Shown: one piece after another, positions 12,601 to 22,361 of the stretch
How the letters are laid out: each line of letters opens with the position of its first letter
Position numbering within the stretch: position 1 is the first letter of the stretch
Assembly (NCBI GenBank): GCA_024364735.1
Contig: JAGFNQ010004004.1
Location: 1 to 64,000, forward strand
Length of the DNA stretch: 64,000 bases
Origin: Boesenbergia rotunda
Lineage: Eukaryota; Streptophyta; Magnoliopsida; Zingiberales; Zingiberaceae
Reading direction: 5' to 3'
Made by a program: the position numbers and the translations under genes
Notes under the pieces: generated by a model
What the model was told of the DNA's origin: nothing
Database searches by the model: none
The model's input: only the letters and a program-made list of their open reading frames with translations

Positions 12601-13293
12601 ACAACAGTGTATCTTCTCAACTGATAAACCCAAGTCTCTGATTAGTTTTTTAGTGTTGTAGAAACTATCAGTCATGCAGTTATCAGTTGGAAGCAACTCT
12701 GACATAAGTTGACATATGTCATCATAACATCGTTCTGAGAAATGATGTTCTGCCTTCATATTCAATAATCTTGTAGTAGCAGATAATTGAGAATGACCTG
12801 AAGGAATACCTTCTCATAATTCTCTTTCACTAGCCTTTAACATGTCATACATTTTCTGAACATCAGAAGTAGGTACTTGTTCTACATTTGATTGATCAAA
12901 AGCATTCATTGCATCGTAAACCATTAATTGCATTGCATCAACAGGGTTATATGATGTCTTTGGTCCAATTAAGTTCAATGATGATGCAATAGAAGGTCCA
13001 CCAAATTCATATACATACGGCTCTCCATGACAGTACCAGTTGTAATAATCTGGAACAAACCCATACTTGGCGATATGAGTTTTCACTGTATCTTCATCAC
13101 GAAAAGTTGTATTTCTACATTTGCGTTGATTACATGAACACTTCAACTCTATGTCATTCAAACACTCAGGATGACACTTTGCAAAGTTAACAAATTCTTC
13201 CACTCCAGCAAAAAATTCCTCACGGATAAATCCGTTATCTAACCTATTATTTAGATAAGACAATTTAATCAAACCAGACATATAATGATCCAT
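9690..13293 (-). pseudogene. TNPD/TNP2-type CACTA transposase, damaged
   Basis: Blocks in order on the minus strand: 12814-13293, transposase-associated domain with CSCNQRKCRNTTF, then HIAKYGFVPDYYNWYCHGE; 12460-12765, start of TNP2 with CKICNHPRYKHGAR; 11395-12460, catalytic core region including RLGLSADGFQPFGSYGQQYS, ACPHCMSQSDTF and HNLDVIHIEKNFFDN; 10659-11100, DUF4218-like with LIHLPREA, GGPVQYIWIYPFKRFL and NKARVEGSICNAYLVEEAS; 9954-10358, DUF4216-like with VLFRCSWYDPT; then an acidic tail (9690-9938). Several stops fall in the core (for example after TASHMI, QQYS and DKESK), and the frame also shifts. A complete protein could excise the element; this copy cannot encode one. Confidence 0.85.
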
Positions 13294-13299
13294 ATTAAA

Positions 13300-13612
13300 A
13301 TTTGATATTGATGCTATACTAAGAAATTAATCTAATTAATCAAACAATTAATCATCTTAATAATGTAATTATTCAAACAATTAATCAAACAAGATCTAAT
13401 TAATGAATCAATTAATCTAATTAATCAAACAATTAATCATCTTAATAATCTAATTACTCAAACAATTAACCTAAAATTAATCAAACAATTGATCAATGAA
13501 TTACACAAGTAATTATTTAACAAAGAAAATTATTAACAAAATTAATTATTGATAAATACATTAATTAATTAACTGATCAATTATTCAATTAATTAATCAG
13601 TTAATTAAATGA
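13300..13612. repeat. AT-rich 'attaatcaaacaattaatc' repeats upstream of TNPD
   Basis: Phrases like aattaatcaaacaattaatc and atcttaataatctaatta recur through this stretch, between the TNPD start and the GC-rich island. Non-coding. Confidence 0.6.
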
Positions 13613-13985
13613 TTAATTGCTTCCACCGCCCGCAGCAAGCGGTGTGCGGCCGCAGCAGGCCGGCCGCGCTGGGCCCCGAGAGGCCGCGCTTGGACGCGAG
13701 GGGCTGCGGGAGGCCGCGCCTGCCCGTGCGAGGCCGCGGTTGCCCACGCGAGGCCGTGGGATCCCGCGCGCGGCCGTGCCAAGCCGTGCCAAGCCCTGGC
13801 TGCCCGGAGAAGACGCCGCCGCCGCGGAAGCACAAACCAACGACCAAAATACGGAAAATGTGGCTTAGCTCGCGTACCTGGGATCGAAGGAGGGTTCGCC
13901 GGAGGAGAATCGCTGAGAGCGCGTCGGAGGGGAGAGTTAGGGTTCACCGGATCGCGTGGCCGCGGGGGAAGGGGGTCGTCGCCTT
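13613..13985. other. GC-rich island inside the CACTA 5' region
   Basis: Abruptly very GC-rich, with degenerate GAGGCCGCG-type repeats of about 20-25 bp (13675-13795). It is followed on the minus strand by the presumed 5' leader of TNPD transcripts. Open frames of 75-128 codons exist in five frames on both strands, which is what GC-rich repeats without stop codons produce, so I call none as a gene. It may be a promoter/leader CpG-type region, or a captured host fragment. Confidence 0.5.
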
Positions 13986-14248
13986 TTTTAACTAATATTG
14001 CGACGGATTAACTTGTCCGTCGCAGATTAGCGACTGGTTTGACCAAGTCCGTCGCTATATTTAGGGGTTTGACCCGCCGCTTAATTCTAGCGACGGATAA
14101 TTTAAATTATCCGTCGATATAGCGACGGACTTTGACCATGTCCATCATTATATTCAGGGGTTTGACTTGGCGCGCAACTCTAGCGACGGATACTATATAT
14201 CCGTCGCCAATAGTGACGGACTATTAAAAAAGTCCGTTGCTATTAGCC
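13986..14248. repeat. CACTA 5' subterminal repeat array
   Basis: Contains at least eight copies of GCGACGGA or TCCGTCGC-type motifs in both orientations (for example 13999-14007, 14050-14057, 14090-14098). It mirrors the other end of the element. Confidence 0.8.
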
Positions 14249-14263
14249 ATTATTTTTGTAGTG

Positions 14264-14654
14264 CTGGTTCGGGACTTCCTGGGTGAGGCCTTCATCGGCC
14301 CTTCCGCTAGGTCTTCGTAGCACCAAACTGACTGACTGAGCTAGCCGAGCTACCCGTAAATAAGACCGAGATCATAATCTATCGAGTAAGTATCAACCCG
14401 AGCACTAGACTTAGTAGTTCAATTTATATATCTCTGATCAAATCACAGTTGGCTCTTTAACACAGGCATATATACTGCAATCTGCTAGAGCTACAAATTA
14501 ACAAGCATACTGATAAAACAAATTGCTTCGACAGATTTTATTTCTGAATCAGTAGTAAACAAGATCAATCCTCCAGATCATCGTCCTCACAAATAAACTG
14601 AAACTGAAGAGAGTTTTCACGGAGATGATAAATGAAGAATTGTCGATCAATCTC
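14264..14654. other. Spacer between CACTA and protease gene; protease 3' UTR
   Basis: The first 130 bp continue the GC-rich target segment. The part adjoining 14655 is presumably the 3' UTR of the minus-strand protease gene. No other feature seen. Confidence 0.4.
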
Positions 14655-15877
14655 TCATTGATCTTTCGTGGGATAAGAAGCCATTCTATTGATCCCACAC
14701 AGGCCTTCAGCTCTTCCGGTGTTCCTCTTCATTCTTATGTAACCCCTCTCTCCCCACCTGGATCCCCACGAGTTCTTGACGACGATGTAGTCCTGCCCCT
14801 TCGACGACCCATACCCTACCGCCGCCACCCCATGATCGAGCTCACTCCCACAGTGCCCATCATACACTCCCTGCAAATTCATCCAAGATCATACTAACAA
14901 TGCTTAATTAATTCATGACGGAATCAGAGTCGAAGGTCGATCGATCGATCTCACTCACCCCACTGTAGAACTGGAAGTCTCTGCCTGAAGCTTCAATGGC
15001 GACGCTCACAGGTTGGTGTGCCAGGGCCTTCAGCAGGCTCTCTTCGCTGTTCTCCGGCACATCCTCGTAGCCACTGATGGTGACCAGCTCCAGGTCAGCC
15101 TTCTTTTGCTCACAAGTGCCTTCTTCCATCAGGTACGGGTAGTCCTCCTCGGCGTGCAGTCCCTTGTTCGATGCGATGTAGGAGAAGGCAGAGTCCATGA
15201 GTCCTCCATGGCATCCATTGTTTTCACTGCTACAGTCGATCAATTCTTGTTCAGACAGAGAGGTTAAGTTCCCAGTGACTATCTGGTTTATTCCTTCCAC
15301 GGCAACCACCGTAGAGAAAGCCCAGCAGCTCCCTGCAAATTAACAAAGATATAATTGCGCGTTGCGGAAAAGTCAAATTTGTTATAGTAACGCGTCTCTT
15401 ACCGCATTGGCCTTGGTCCTTGACATGGGTCACTGCGCCTTTCTTCCTCCAGTCGACGGACTTGGGCAAGTCGCCGGCATTCTCGTACCGGAAGGAGGAG
15501 CTTGAACCTCTGTTTCTTGGCACATTGATTTGATTCAGTCCGAGATACTTCGCCTTGAACTCATCCTGGCTCATGTCGGCGAACTCATTGAGCCCGAGCC
15601 AGTAGCTTCTTTGCTTCCGGTTGGTCTCGTCGATGTGCTTGAGGTTGAGCTCGAAGAGCTCGAGCCTCATCAGCTTCTCCTCCGGAGAGGAGTACGATTT
15701 GCTGTGCTTCGACATCCATAGCTCGAAGAGGTCAATGAGCTTGTCGGGGGAGGTCAGGTCTTCGTCGGAATAGCCGAGGATGGAGAAGTCGGCGGGAAGG
15801 GCAGAGCTGACAAGTATGATCAGGTTGATGCAGAGCAGGGAAAGGGCGAGGTTGGGGATGGAGGTGGCCATGGACAT
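14655..15877 (-). CDS. Papain-like cysteine protease, xylem cysteine protease (XCP) type
   Basis: Three exons (15403-15877, 14959-15332, 14655-14870) join in phase to 354 codons, close to the usual length of plant XCP1/XCP2 proteins. An N-terminal hydrophobic signal peptide spans residues ~1-26. An inhibitor prodomain follows, with an ERFNIN-type helix and GLNEFADMS (about 48-110). The mature enzyme begins near LPKSVDW (137). Catalytic residues are visible: Gln155, Cys161 (CGSCWAF, split by intron 1), His296 (LDHGVAAVGYG) and Asn316 (VKNSWG). DFSILGYSDEDLTS after the signal peptide resembles XCP proteins, which act in vacuoles during tracheary-element autolysis. Two start codons lie close together (residues 1 and 3); either is possible. 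No stop or frameshift seen. The exact paralogue (XCP1 or XCP2) is not decided. Confidence 0.88.
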
Positions 15878-16440
15878 TGTTGGATGAACAATGAAATCGA
15901 GAGTCGATCGATATTAATAAGACGTGATCAGTCGATGTTGTTGCTTTGGAGTAAAGAGTGGATATTGATTGCTTGATCAGATTAGAGTTTGCTTCAAGCG
16001 TAGGAAGGTTTTGTCCCTGAAGTCAAGCAATTGTCAATAGTGTTTTGAGGTGGTAAAAGATGATTCATTCGTTCGTTCTAGTGCCCCTACTAATTTGTCC
16101 CAAAGTTAACATGGAAAAAGTAAATCACAAGGGATATTAAGTCGGATGTTAGCGCGTGGATGTCAATAGTGTTTTGAGCCTGTTCAGACGATCGTAGTTT
16201 CAAGGTTTGACAGATGAACAGGGATTGACTGAAGCCAAGCAATTGTCAATAGTGTTTCGAGCATGTTCAAGGGGTTTTTTCAACTTCGGGCGATCGGTTC
16301 GGTTTCACTGAAGTTTCTCACTAACCGTCAAGATAAATTGAGAAGACTCCCAATAGACGGTCTAGAAGCCCAACGAGTCAGAGTTCGCACCCTATTTGGA
16401 GAAAAAATTACTACAAAATAAAAAGGGCAACAAAAAAAAT
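15878..16440 (-). promoter_or_regulatory. Upstream region of the cysteine protease, with short direct repeats
   Basis: Holds the promoter by position; no TATA box is convincing. The phrase 'caagcaattgtcaatagtgtt' occurs at about 16023 and 16238, and a related 'gtcaatagtgttttgagcc' at 16163, so a segment of roughly 70-210 bp was locally duplicated. Confidence 0.4.
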
Positions 16441-16445
16441 TAAAA

Positions 16446-16517
16446 TTCCATTAACAAGAATTGAACCTGAGTCTTTCAATGAGAACCAAATATCCTAACC
16501 AACTAAACTACACCAAA
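16446..16517 (-). pseudogene. Decayed tRNA-Glu(CTC) pseudogene
   Basis: On the minus strand this 72-nt stretch follows a plant tRNA-Glu along its whole length. It has an A-box-like TAGTTTAGTTGGTTAGGAT, a CTC anticodon position within GGTTCTCAT, and a B-box-like GGTTCAATTC. Most differences from a normal tRNA-Glu are C-to-T or G-to-A, so acceptor and T stems no longer pair. It may be a dead tRNA gene or the head of a tRNA-derived SINE; no SINE tail or target duplication was evident. Confidence 0.6.
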
Positions 16518-16519
16518 TA

Positions 16520-17110
16520 GACTTTTAATGTATAGAAACAAAAATTTTCAACTTTTATTTCTTAACTCGTACATAAGAAGAGGCTACATCATCTTTAAAC
16601 CGTAAGGGCATCTACAACTTGAACCTCTTCGATAGCTCCTTCGTTGTCACATCCGTACCATGTCTAAAAAAACTCACACATCTCTCTACTATAAAAAAAA
16701 CAACTCTTTCACGAATCTCACATTTTTCATTATATATATTTCTCATCTCTCTTTTATATTTCATCCTATATATATAATTAAATTTTTATAAAATTTAAAT
16801 CCAAATCAATTTAATAAAAAAATCAATTGAAAAAAACTAAATTAATAAATAACAATATTTTTTAAGACAAATATTAAATAAAAATCAAGTTAATATAAAA
16901 AAATTAAAGGAGCGGCTCCATCTCCTTCTGACAAAGGAAGTAGCTCCTTCCTTGTTGTCACATCCTCGAACTGTGGATGCTTTTATTAATTAAGTAATTA
17001 AGATATGTATCACATATTATTATATAATTAATTTCGTAAAACCAGCAAGTATCATTAATCAATAATACATCTTTGATAAATCTCTCTATATATTTGCGTT
17101 ATCTGTTTCT
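16520..17110. other. AT-rich intergenic DNA
   Basis: No gene or repeat family recognised. There are short runs of A and T, and a small inverted-looking pair of 'ggagcggctccatctccttc' and 'gaaggagctacttcc' type phrases around 16915-16960. Confidence 0.4.
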
Positions 17111-17164
17111 TAAATATGAATCATTTTTTATTTTTTTCTAGAATTTTATGTTTCTATAAAGTGT

Positions 17165-17400
17165 ATATATATATATATCCTGAACTCCAAACTCTATATA
17201 TATACATCCTGCACTTTACAATTCAAAAGCATATATATCTATATAGTTCAGTATATATATACATGAGGCGCATACATGTACCTATATATTTGCTTCGTCT
17301 CTCTCTATATATATCCTACAACCGACTATATAAAAGCATATATATCTATATAGTTCAGTATATATATACACACGAGGTGCAAATATACATGTATGTATAC
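17165..17400. repeat. Two direct repeats with period about 105 bp, TA-rich
   Basis: 'aaaagcatatatatctatat' followed by agttcagtatatatatac starts at about 17227 and again at 17332, each followed by a similar gaggcgc/gaggtgc segment. This is a tandem duplication in TA-rich DNA; the open frame across it is a shadow. Confidence 0.6.
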
Positions 17401-17596
17401 CAGAGGCATGACAAGCTACAAAAGAAATGGTCAGGATACAAAGAACAGTAAATAAATATATTTATCCGTAACTTAAAAATGGAAGGAAAAAAATAAATTA
17501 TATAACAGAGTTGAGTGAAGTTCGATATGTGGAAGAATTGAAGAAGAATTCCTCAAGATCATAATTAAGAGAGAGACTGCATCAAACGCACACAGC

Positions 17597-18165
17597 GTGG
17601 CACGGCCAAATGTTCTCTACTTTTCGACGGTGGTCGTACCATGCGGTGTGTGCCTCATAGAGCCTCTCCCTGCCTACTTCTATGCAGTACATGGCCAGCT
17701 CTCGTGTGGGTGTGTTAATTTATGGCCGGTGGTGGCTGCCATCGAAGGGCTGTGGGGATGCGGTGGCACACAAGCGACGACGATCGGGCACCGAGGCCCT
17801 TGGGGTTGGGCTGCGACCATGCACGAGCTGTTAGTTGTCTCGTCGCCGAGCCTGCACGCACGCACGGACGGTCGGTTAAATTTCGCTCGCGTTCGACGTG
17901 CGCATGGGCGACGCGTGTCCGTGCAAGACTTGGGTCCGCCAAACGCCGCCACGGGGGAGCCGTGGTTGACTTACCAAGTAAGCGGATGGGAATAAATCGT
18001 GGAGATCGGCATCTGAGACACGCGCCGACGCGCATGCAGAGATACGGCGGTCTGTGGGAGAAGCGAGGGAGCGCGGTTTGCATCACGGTTCACCAGAACG
18101 GTCGTGATCATCGTTGGATTCTCCCGTTACAATTTCAATATGCCCCTCGAAATATGATGCAGTGA
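17597..18165. other. GC-rich segment of unknown origin
   Basis: A sharply bounded GC-rich block in AT-rich surroundings, with open frames of 90-147 codons on both strands. None shows a domain I recognise. It could be a captured gene fragment, an LTR remnant or the promoter/first exon of an unrecognised gene. Beyond it to 18420 nothing was seen. Confidence 0.4.
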
Positions 18166-18439
18166 CAAAATGATCCATTATTATCTTAAATATTCATAAT
18201 TTAATATTTAATTACGATTTATTTTATAAAAAAATTTCTAAATTAGACATGAATTCGAAGATGTTGGATTTTTAAATTGTTCATCGTGAGTGGCTTCTCG
18301 ATTTACTTAGTAGTCGATAAAAATTTTTATAAAATCGGATAAATCATTTGTTATCTGATACGTCATTTGTTCCATGAGTATAGCTAAGATGATAAGACAT
18401 TAGTCACCATTACAATTTTAATATTACTTTATAAAATAA

Positions 18440-18515
18440 TCATTATATATATATATATATAATATATATATATATATATTTTTTTTTATATTATATATAT
18501 ATATATATATATAGC
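18440..18515. repeat. Interrupted (TA)n tract
   Basis: Two TA runs flank a short T-run. Confidence 0.9.
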
Positions 18516-18850
18516 CTACATGTTTTATCCTACCCATGTTGTGAGCACCTGAAATATTTTTTCATTTTTAATTTTTTATATTTAATATTACAATTCAAAT
18601 CATAAATCTTCAAAGTAAAAAAAAAAACTTAAAATGACGTGATACTTTTTTTTTACACTATCGATTATGATTCGGACGTTGCCAGTGTTCTCCGATTGAC
18701 ATCCCGAACTAAACTGTAATTTAGGGAGCACGATGAATCCGTCGGGCACACCTGACAAAAAGCGTCTTCCATGCAATGATGAACATGGGAGGCACCTTTC
18801 ATTGTCATTGTTTTTTAATTTTTTTTTTTAAAATCAACATTTTCTCAAAT

Positions 18851-19230
18851 ATAAACTATACTCTTAGGATTCACTTTCTCAATTAGGTTATAGTATTCAA
18901 CTTTTAAAAAATTTAAGATTTTACCCTTGGGATTTAGGCATCCAAAGTAGGTTATAGTGTTCAAGTTTAAAAAAAAATTTAAGCTTTTGCCCTTAGGTTT
19001 CAGGCATCCCAATTGGGTTATATTGTTTAAAAGTTAAAAAAAATAAAAAATGAAAAAAATTTAAGAATTTACCCTTATGGTTTAGACATCCCAATTGGAA
19101 TATAATGTTCAAGCTAAAAACATTAAAAACGAAAAAATTTAAGATTTTACCTCTAGAGTTTAGGCATCTCAATTGGGTTATAATGTTCAAGTTAAAAAAT
19201 AAAATAAAAAATAAAAAATTAGGATTTATT
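18851..19230. repeat. Minisatellite, five degenerate units of about 62-80 bp
   Basis: Each unit reads approximately: ttaagattttacccttagg, then tttaggcatcccaattggg, then ttataatgttcaagttaaaa. The conserved parts recur near 18860, 18924, 18990, 19071 and 19150. Unit length varies through A-runs. Non-coding. Confidence 0.7.
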
Positions 19231-19357
19231 TGAGGAAATATTAATTTTTAAAAAAGAAAAAAAATAAAAAAAATGATTGAGATACCTCTGGTGCATATTA
19301 GACATCTCAAGTTCTATCACACATAAGCGTACAGGCAGAGGCACACAGGAGATCACT

Positions 19358-19358
<1 letters not shown>

Positions 19359-19426
<68 letters not shown>

Positions 19427-19433
19427 ATATATA
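19359..19433. repeat. (TA)n microsatellite, long
   Basis: About 37 TA dinucleotides with a single break. The frame encoding alternating Tyr-Ile is an artefact. Confidence 0.95.
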
Positions 19434-19607
19434 ATTTTTTAGCTTATAGTTACATTATTTAAGATTTTACTTTTAGGAGTTTATGGTTAGTTTATAGCAT
19501 TAAATATAAAAAAAAAAATTCAAACTAAAATAATGGTTAAGATTTGCACAGAATTACATGATTAATTCATTAGCATAACAAATCTTTATATATTTAATAA
19601 ACAATTC

Positions 19608-19890
19608 CTTAATTTTATAATATACTCTGTGAATATGTAAAATTAATTTTTATTTTGAACATTATAATCAGAGGGAAGACTAAGTCATAGAGGGAAAATC
19701 TTATTCACTTGAACCTACTATAACCCAATAGTAAATCCTAAAGTCTTAAACACTAAATACATATAATATACTCTGTGAGTATCTAAATTTTTTATTGAAT
19801 ACTATAATCTAAGAGGAAAAATCTTATTAATTTAAACCTACTATAACCGAACCCCTAAATCTTAAAATTTTAAATCCTAATTAAATACAT
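19608..19890. repeat. Tandem duplication, unit about 140 bp
   Basis: 'aatatactctgtgaatatgt', then a T-rich stretch, then tataatcagagg, followed by cctactataacc, occurs at about 19618 and again, diverged, at about 19763 (gtgagtatct, tataatctaagagg, cctactataacc). Non-coding. Confidence 0.55.
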
Positions 19891-20004
19891 ATAATATGTC
19901 CTTAAAAAAGTTTTTGAAACAAAAAAAAGGTTACTGTGTCTGGATTCAATCTAAGCACCCCGAATCTAAGGGCCCCAAGTCTTCATGGGCAGTTCGTAGC
20001 ATAG

Positions 20005-20005
20005 T

Positions 20006-20036
<31 letters not shown>

Positions 20037-20037
20037 A
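20005..20037. repeat. (TA)n(CA)n compound microsatellite
   Basis: TA repeats pass directly into CA repeats. Confidence 0.9.
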
Positions 20038-20116
20038 AATGCTAAAGACCTTACCGTGCGGACTCATGTGAATCAAGTGTATTTATTTTTTTATTTTTTA
20101 CTTTATTTTTTAGCCT

Positions 20117-20949
20117 ATGATTACGTCTGATTGGGATGTTAGCTCGAAGTATACACGTGGCTCGAGGAAGTTACGTGACGTGATTATAAGGGGTGGGAGA
20201 GAAGTGCCCGAGACCAACTCGGGAGGGAAGTCCGCGAGACCAACTTGGGAGGGAAGAGCTTGAGCCCAACTTGGGAGGGAAGTTCCCGAGACCAACTCGG
20301 GAAAAGATTGCCCGGAGACCAACTCGAGAGAGTGGAGCCCAAGCCCAACTCAGGTGAAGAGTCCCCGAGACCAAATCGGAAGAGTGGAGCCCGAGCCCAA
20401 CTCAGGGGAAGAGTCCCCGAGACTAACTCGGGAGAGAGAGGACAGATGTGAAAAGTTTACTATTAGTGGTGATAATGATAAACTTAATATATGCGGCGAC
20501 AGTTACAAACGCCCCCAGTAGGAAAGCTGGCAGGTGGCTACGACTCGTAACGCATGATAATAATGATTGATTTAATATAAGCGGTGAAAGTTACCAGTAT
20601 CCTCCGGCATGTGACAGCTGGCAGGCGATCATGATCCGTGAGGCGTGGAGACAGGGGAGGCAGTTACAACAACGTGGGAGTTATCGAAGGAAAGAGACAA
20701 CGATTATATAATGTGCTTAGGCACCTAGGTAAGGGCCCGAACTTTTTGAACTCTAAAGAACTTATTCTCCTCGCTCCTCTCTTATTTTTGAAGGGGTTCT
20801 GATTTGAGTGTCGGAGAGGGCTCTGCCGGAACTCCTTTCGGTGTGTCCCTTTAACGCTCATGTTAATCTCGCAGGCGAAGGCATCCCCTTGTCGTTACTC
20901 AAGGCTGTGCCACGATGACTTGTCACCCACGTCGTTCACTTTCGGAACA
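20117..20949 (+). repeat. Tat 5' LTR (left edge approximate)
   Basis: Ends in ...GAACA at 20949, four bases before the primer site. A possible TG start lies at 20117, but with no partner LTR in the window this edge is uncertain. It contains a tandem array (20190-20440) and a possible TATA/start region near 20700 (tatataatgtgc). Confidence 0.5.
20190..20440. repeat. Tandem array in the Tat LTR, unit about 30-37 bp
   Basis: Units alternate 'gagaccaactcgggaggga' and 'gagcccaactcaggggaag' types, about seven copies. This produces open frames on both strands that are not genes. Confidence 0.8.
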
Positions 20950-20953
20950 ATTT

Positions 20954-20971
20954 TGGCGCCGTCTGTGGGAA
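20954..20971 (+). other. Primer-binding site of the Tat element
   Basis: TGGCGCCGTCTGTGGGAA, four bases downstream of the LTR end. This form of site, in place of the iMet type TGGTATCAGAGC, is usual in plant Tat elements. Confidence 0.7.
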
Positions 20972-21159
20972 CCTTGTCTAAATACCAGAAGGAACACTGT
21001 GATGGCGGAACCGGAGGGACTTCCGATCATGTTGACGAGGGAAGAACTAGATCGCCTGATCGCCAATGCCGTTTGAGCGGCTTTGGTGCAGCATCAAATC
21101 GAACAAGCTGACGCCAAGTGAGCATCAACCTCATATGTTCGTAATCGGAGATTCACGTT

Positions 21160-22360
21160 GCCTCTAGGTGTGTCTATGAATGTTGCCCCAGGACATCGAC
21201 GAGACTCCATTAAAGACCTAGAGAAAGTGTGAACATGAGCGACAAAGAAAGAGTATATTGTAACCTGTAAAGGTTCTCCAGCACTCTGCGTAGAGAAGAG
21301 AGACAAAGAAAGAGTAAACATGTAAAGGTTCTCCCGAAGTATACATCCTCGCCATTCATTCGGGACATTGTGAACGATCCCATGCCTAAGCAATTCTGAG
21401 GTCCCAAAATTGCTGATTACGATGGGAAATAGATCCCGAGGATCATGTTTGCATGTTCAAGAACACGACTCTATTGCACCAATATACAAATAGTGTGAAG
21501 TATCGGGTGTTCTTGAACTCTCTGTCGGGAGAGGTGGAGCGATGGTTCCAGAGGCTGCCACATGATTCCATAAACTCCTATCTAGAGTTTAAAACTGTCT
21601 TCTTGCACCACTTCGCTAGCAATTGGTGATATCAGAAGATGACACTTAACCTCTTCACCCTGAAGTAGAAGAGCAAGAAGTCGTTGAAGGATTACATCCA
21701 GTGGTTCAATCGGATAGCGCAGAATGTCAAGTGTCACTTTGAAAATTCTTGTTAGCGCTTTTATGCAAGGGTTTGCTGAAGGAGACTTCTTTCAGTCTCT
21801 CATGAAAAAGCCACCGATCAGCTTTGATGATCTATTAGAGCGGTCAGTCAAGCACGCCAATGTGGAGGAAGTGCAGCATGCCCGTCGAAAGGATTCGGCA
21901 GGTACACCTATTCAAATCTCAATACAATCCGAGAGAAAGGAGCCACTTGCTCTTGCTCGGGTGAAGGATTCCCGCTCAGGTAAAGGACACTGGGACAACA
22001 AGAAGAAGCTGCTAGAAATGGTGGACACTGAAGTGCCATCATGGCCTGAGAGGTACTGCGACTTTCATAGCAGTACTACGCACTCCACGGAGGAGTGCTA
22101 CACTTTGAAGAGGAGGAGATCCAAGGATGTCGGTGCCAAGCCACGCAAGAAGTGGAACAACTCGGGGTATCGACGGAGGTCCCCTTGCTGAAGCCGATCT
22201 CCTAGGCGATGTCAATTAAAGGAAGAAGAACCCAGGTGGCGGGCTCGATCACCTTCTGAGGGGAGATCCAAGGATGCCTCACCCCGCTAATCTGCTTCTC
22301 CAAAACGAGACCCTGGGAAGGGTAAGGCTCCTGCCGAGGACCTCCATCGGGCCACGTTGG
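21160..22360 (+). pseudogene. Tat gag, decayed
   Basis: Frame-shifted and stopped several times. The best-kept part is 21724-22191: a helical capsid segment (FMQGFAEGDFFQSLMKKPP, then FDDLLERSVKHANVEE) and the Cys/His segment WPERYCDFHSSTTHSTEECY, which marks the C-terminal part of Tat gag. No complete gag can be made from it. Confidence 0.7.
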
Positions 22361-22361
22361 G

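Larger units (their letters stand above)
6846..14263 (-). mobile_element. CACTA (En/Spm-like) DNA transposon, 7.4 kb
   Basis: Starts CACTACAAAAATAAT (6846-6860) and ends with its exact reverse complement (14249-14263). A 3-bp duplication CTG lies on both sides (6843-6845 and 14264-14266). These are the hallmarks of the CACTA superfamily. Subterminal regions at both ends are packed with GCGACGGA-type motifs in both orientations. Internally, on the minus strand, are a TNPD/TNP2-type transposase (damaged) and then a TNPA-like second gene. The ends look mobilisable by a helper, but the TNPD frame has several stops, so it is probably not autonomous. Confidence 0.92.

Noticed and set aside
13597..13995. 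Several Arg/Ala/Pro-rich frames of 75-128 codons
   Set aside because: Overlapping frames on both strands in GC-rich repeats; no domain or codon bias favouring one.
17597..18165. Open frames of 90-147 codons on both strands as possible genes
   Set aside because: No recognisable domain, competing frames on opposite strands, no splice or UTR pattern; kept only as an unexplained GC-rich block.
19277..19462. Frame with alternating Tyr-Ile
   Set aside because: Pure product of the (TA)n microsatellite.
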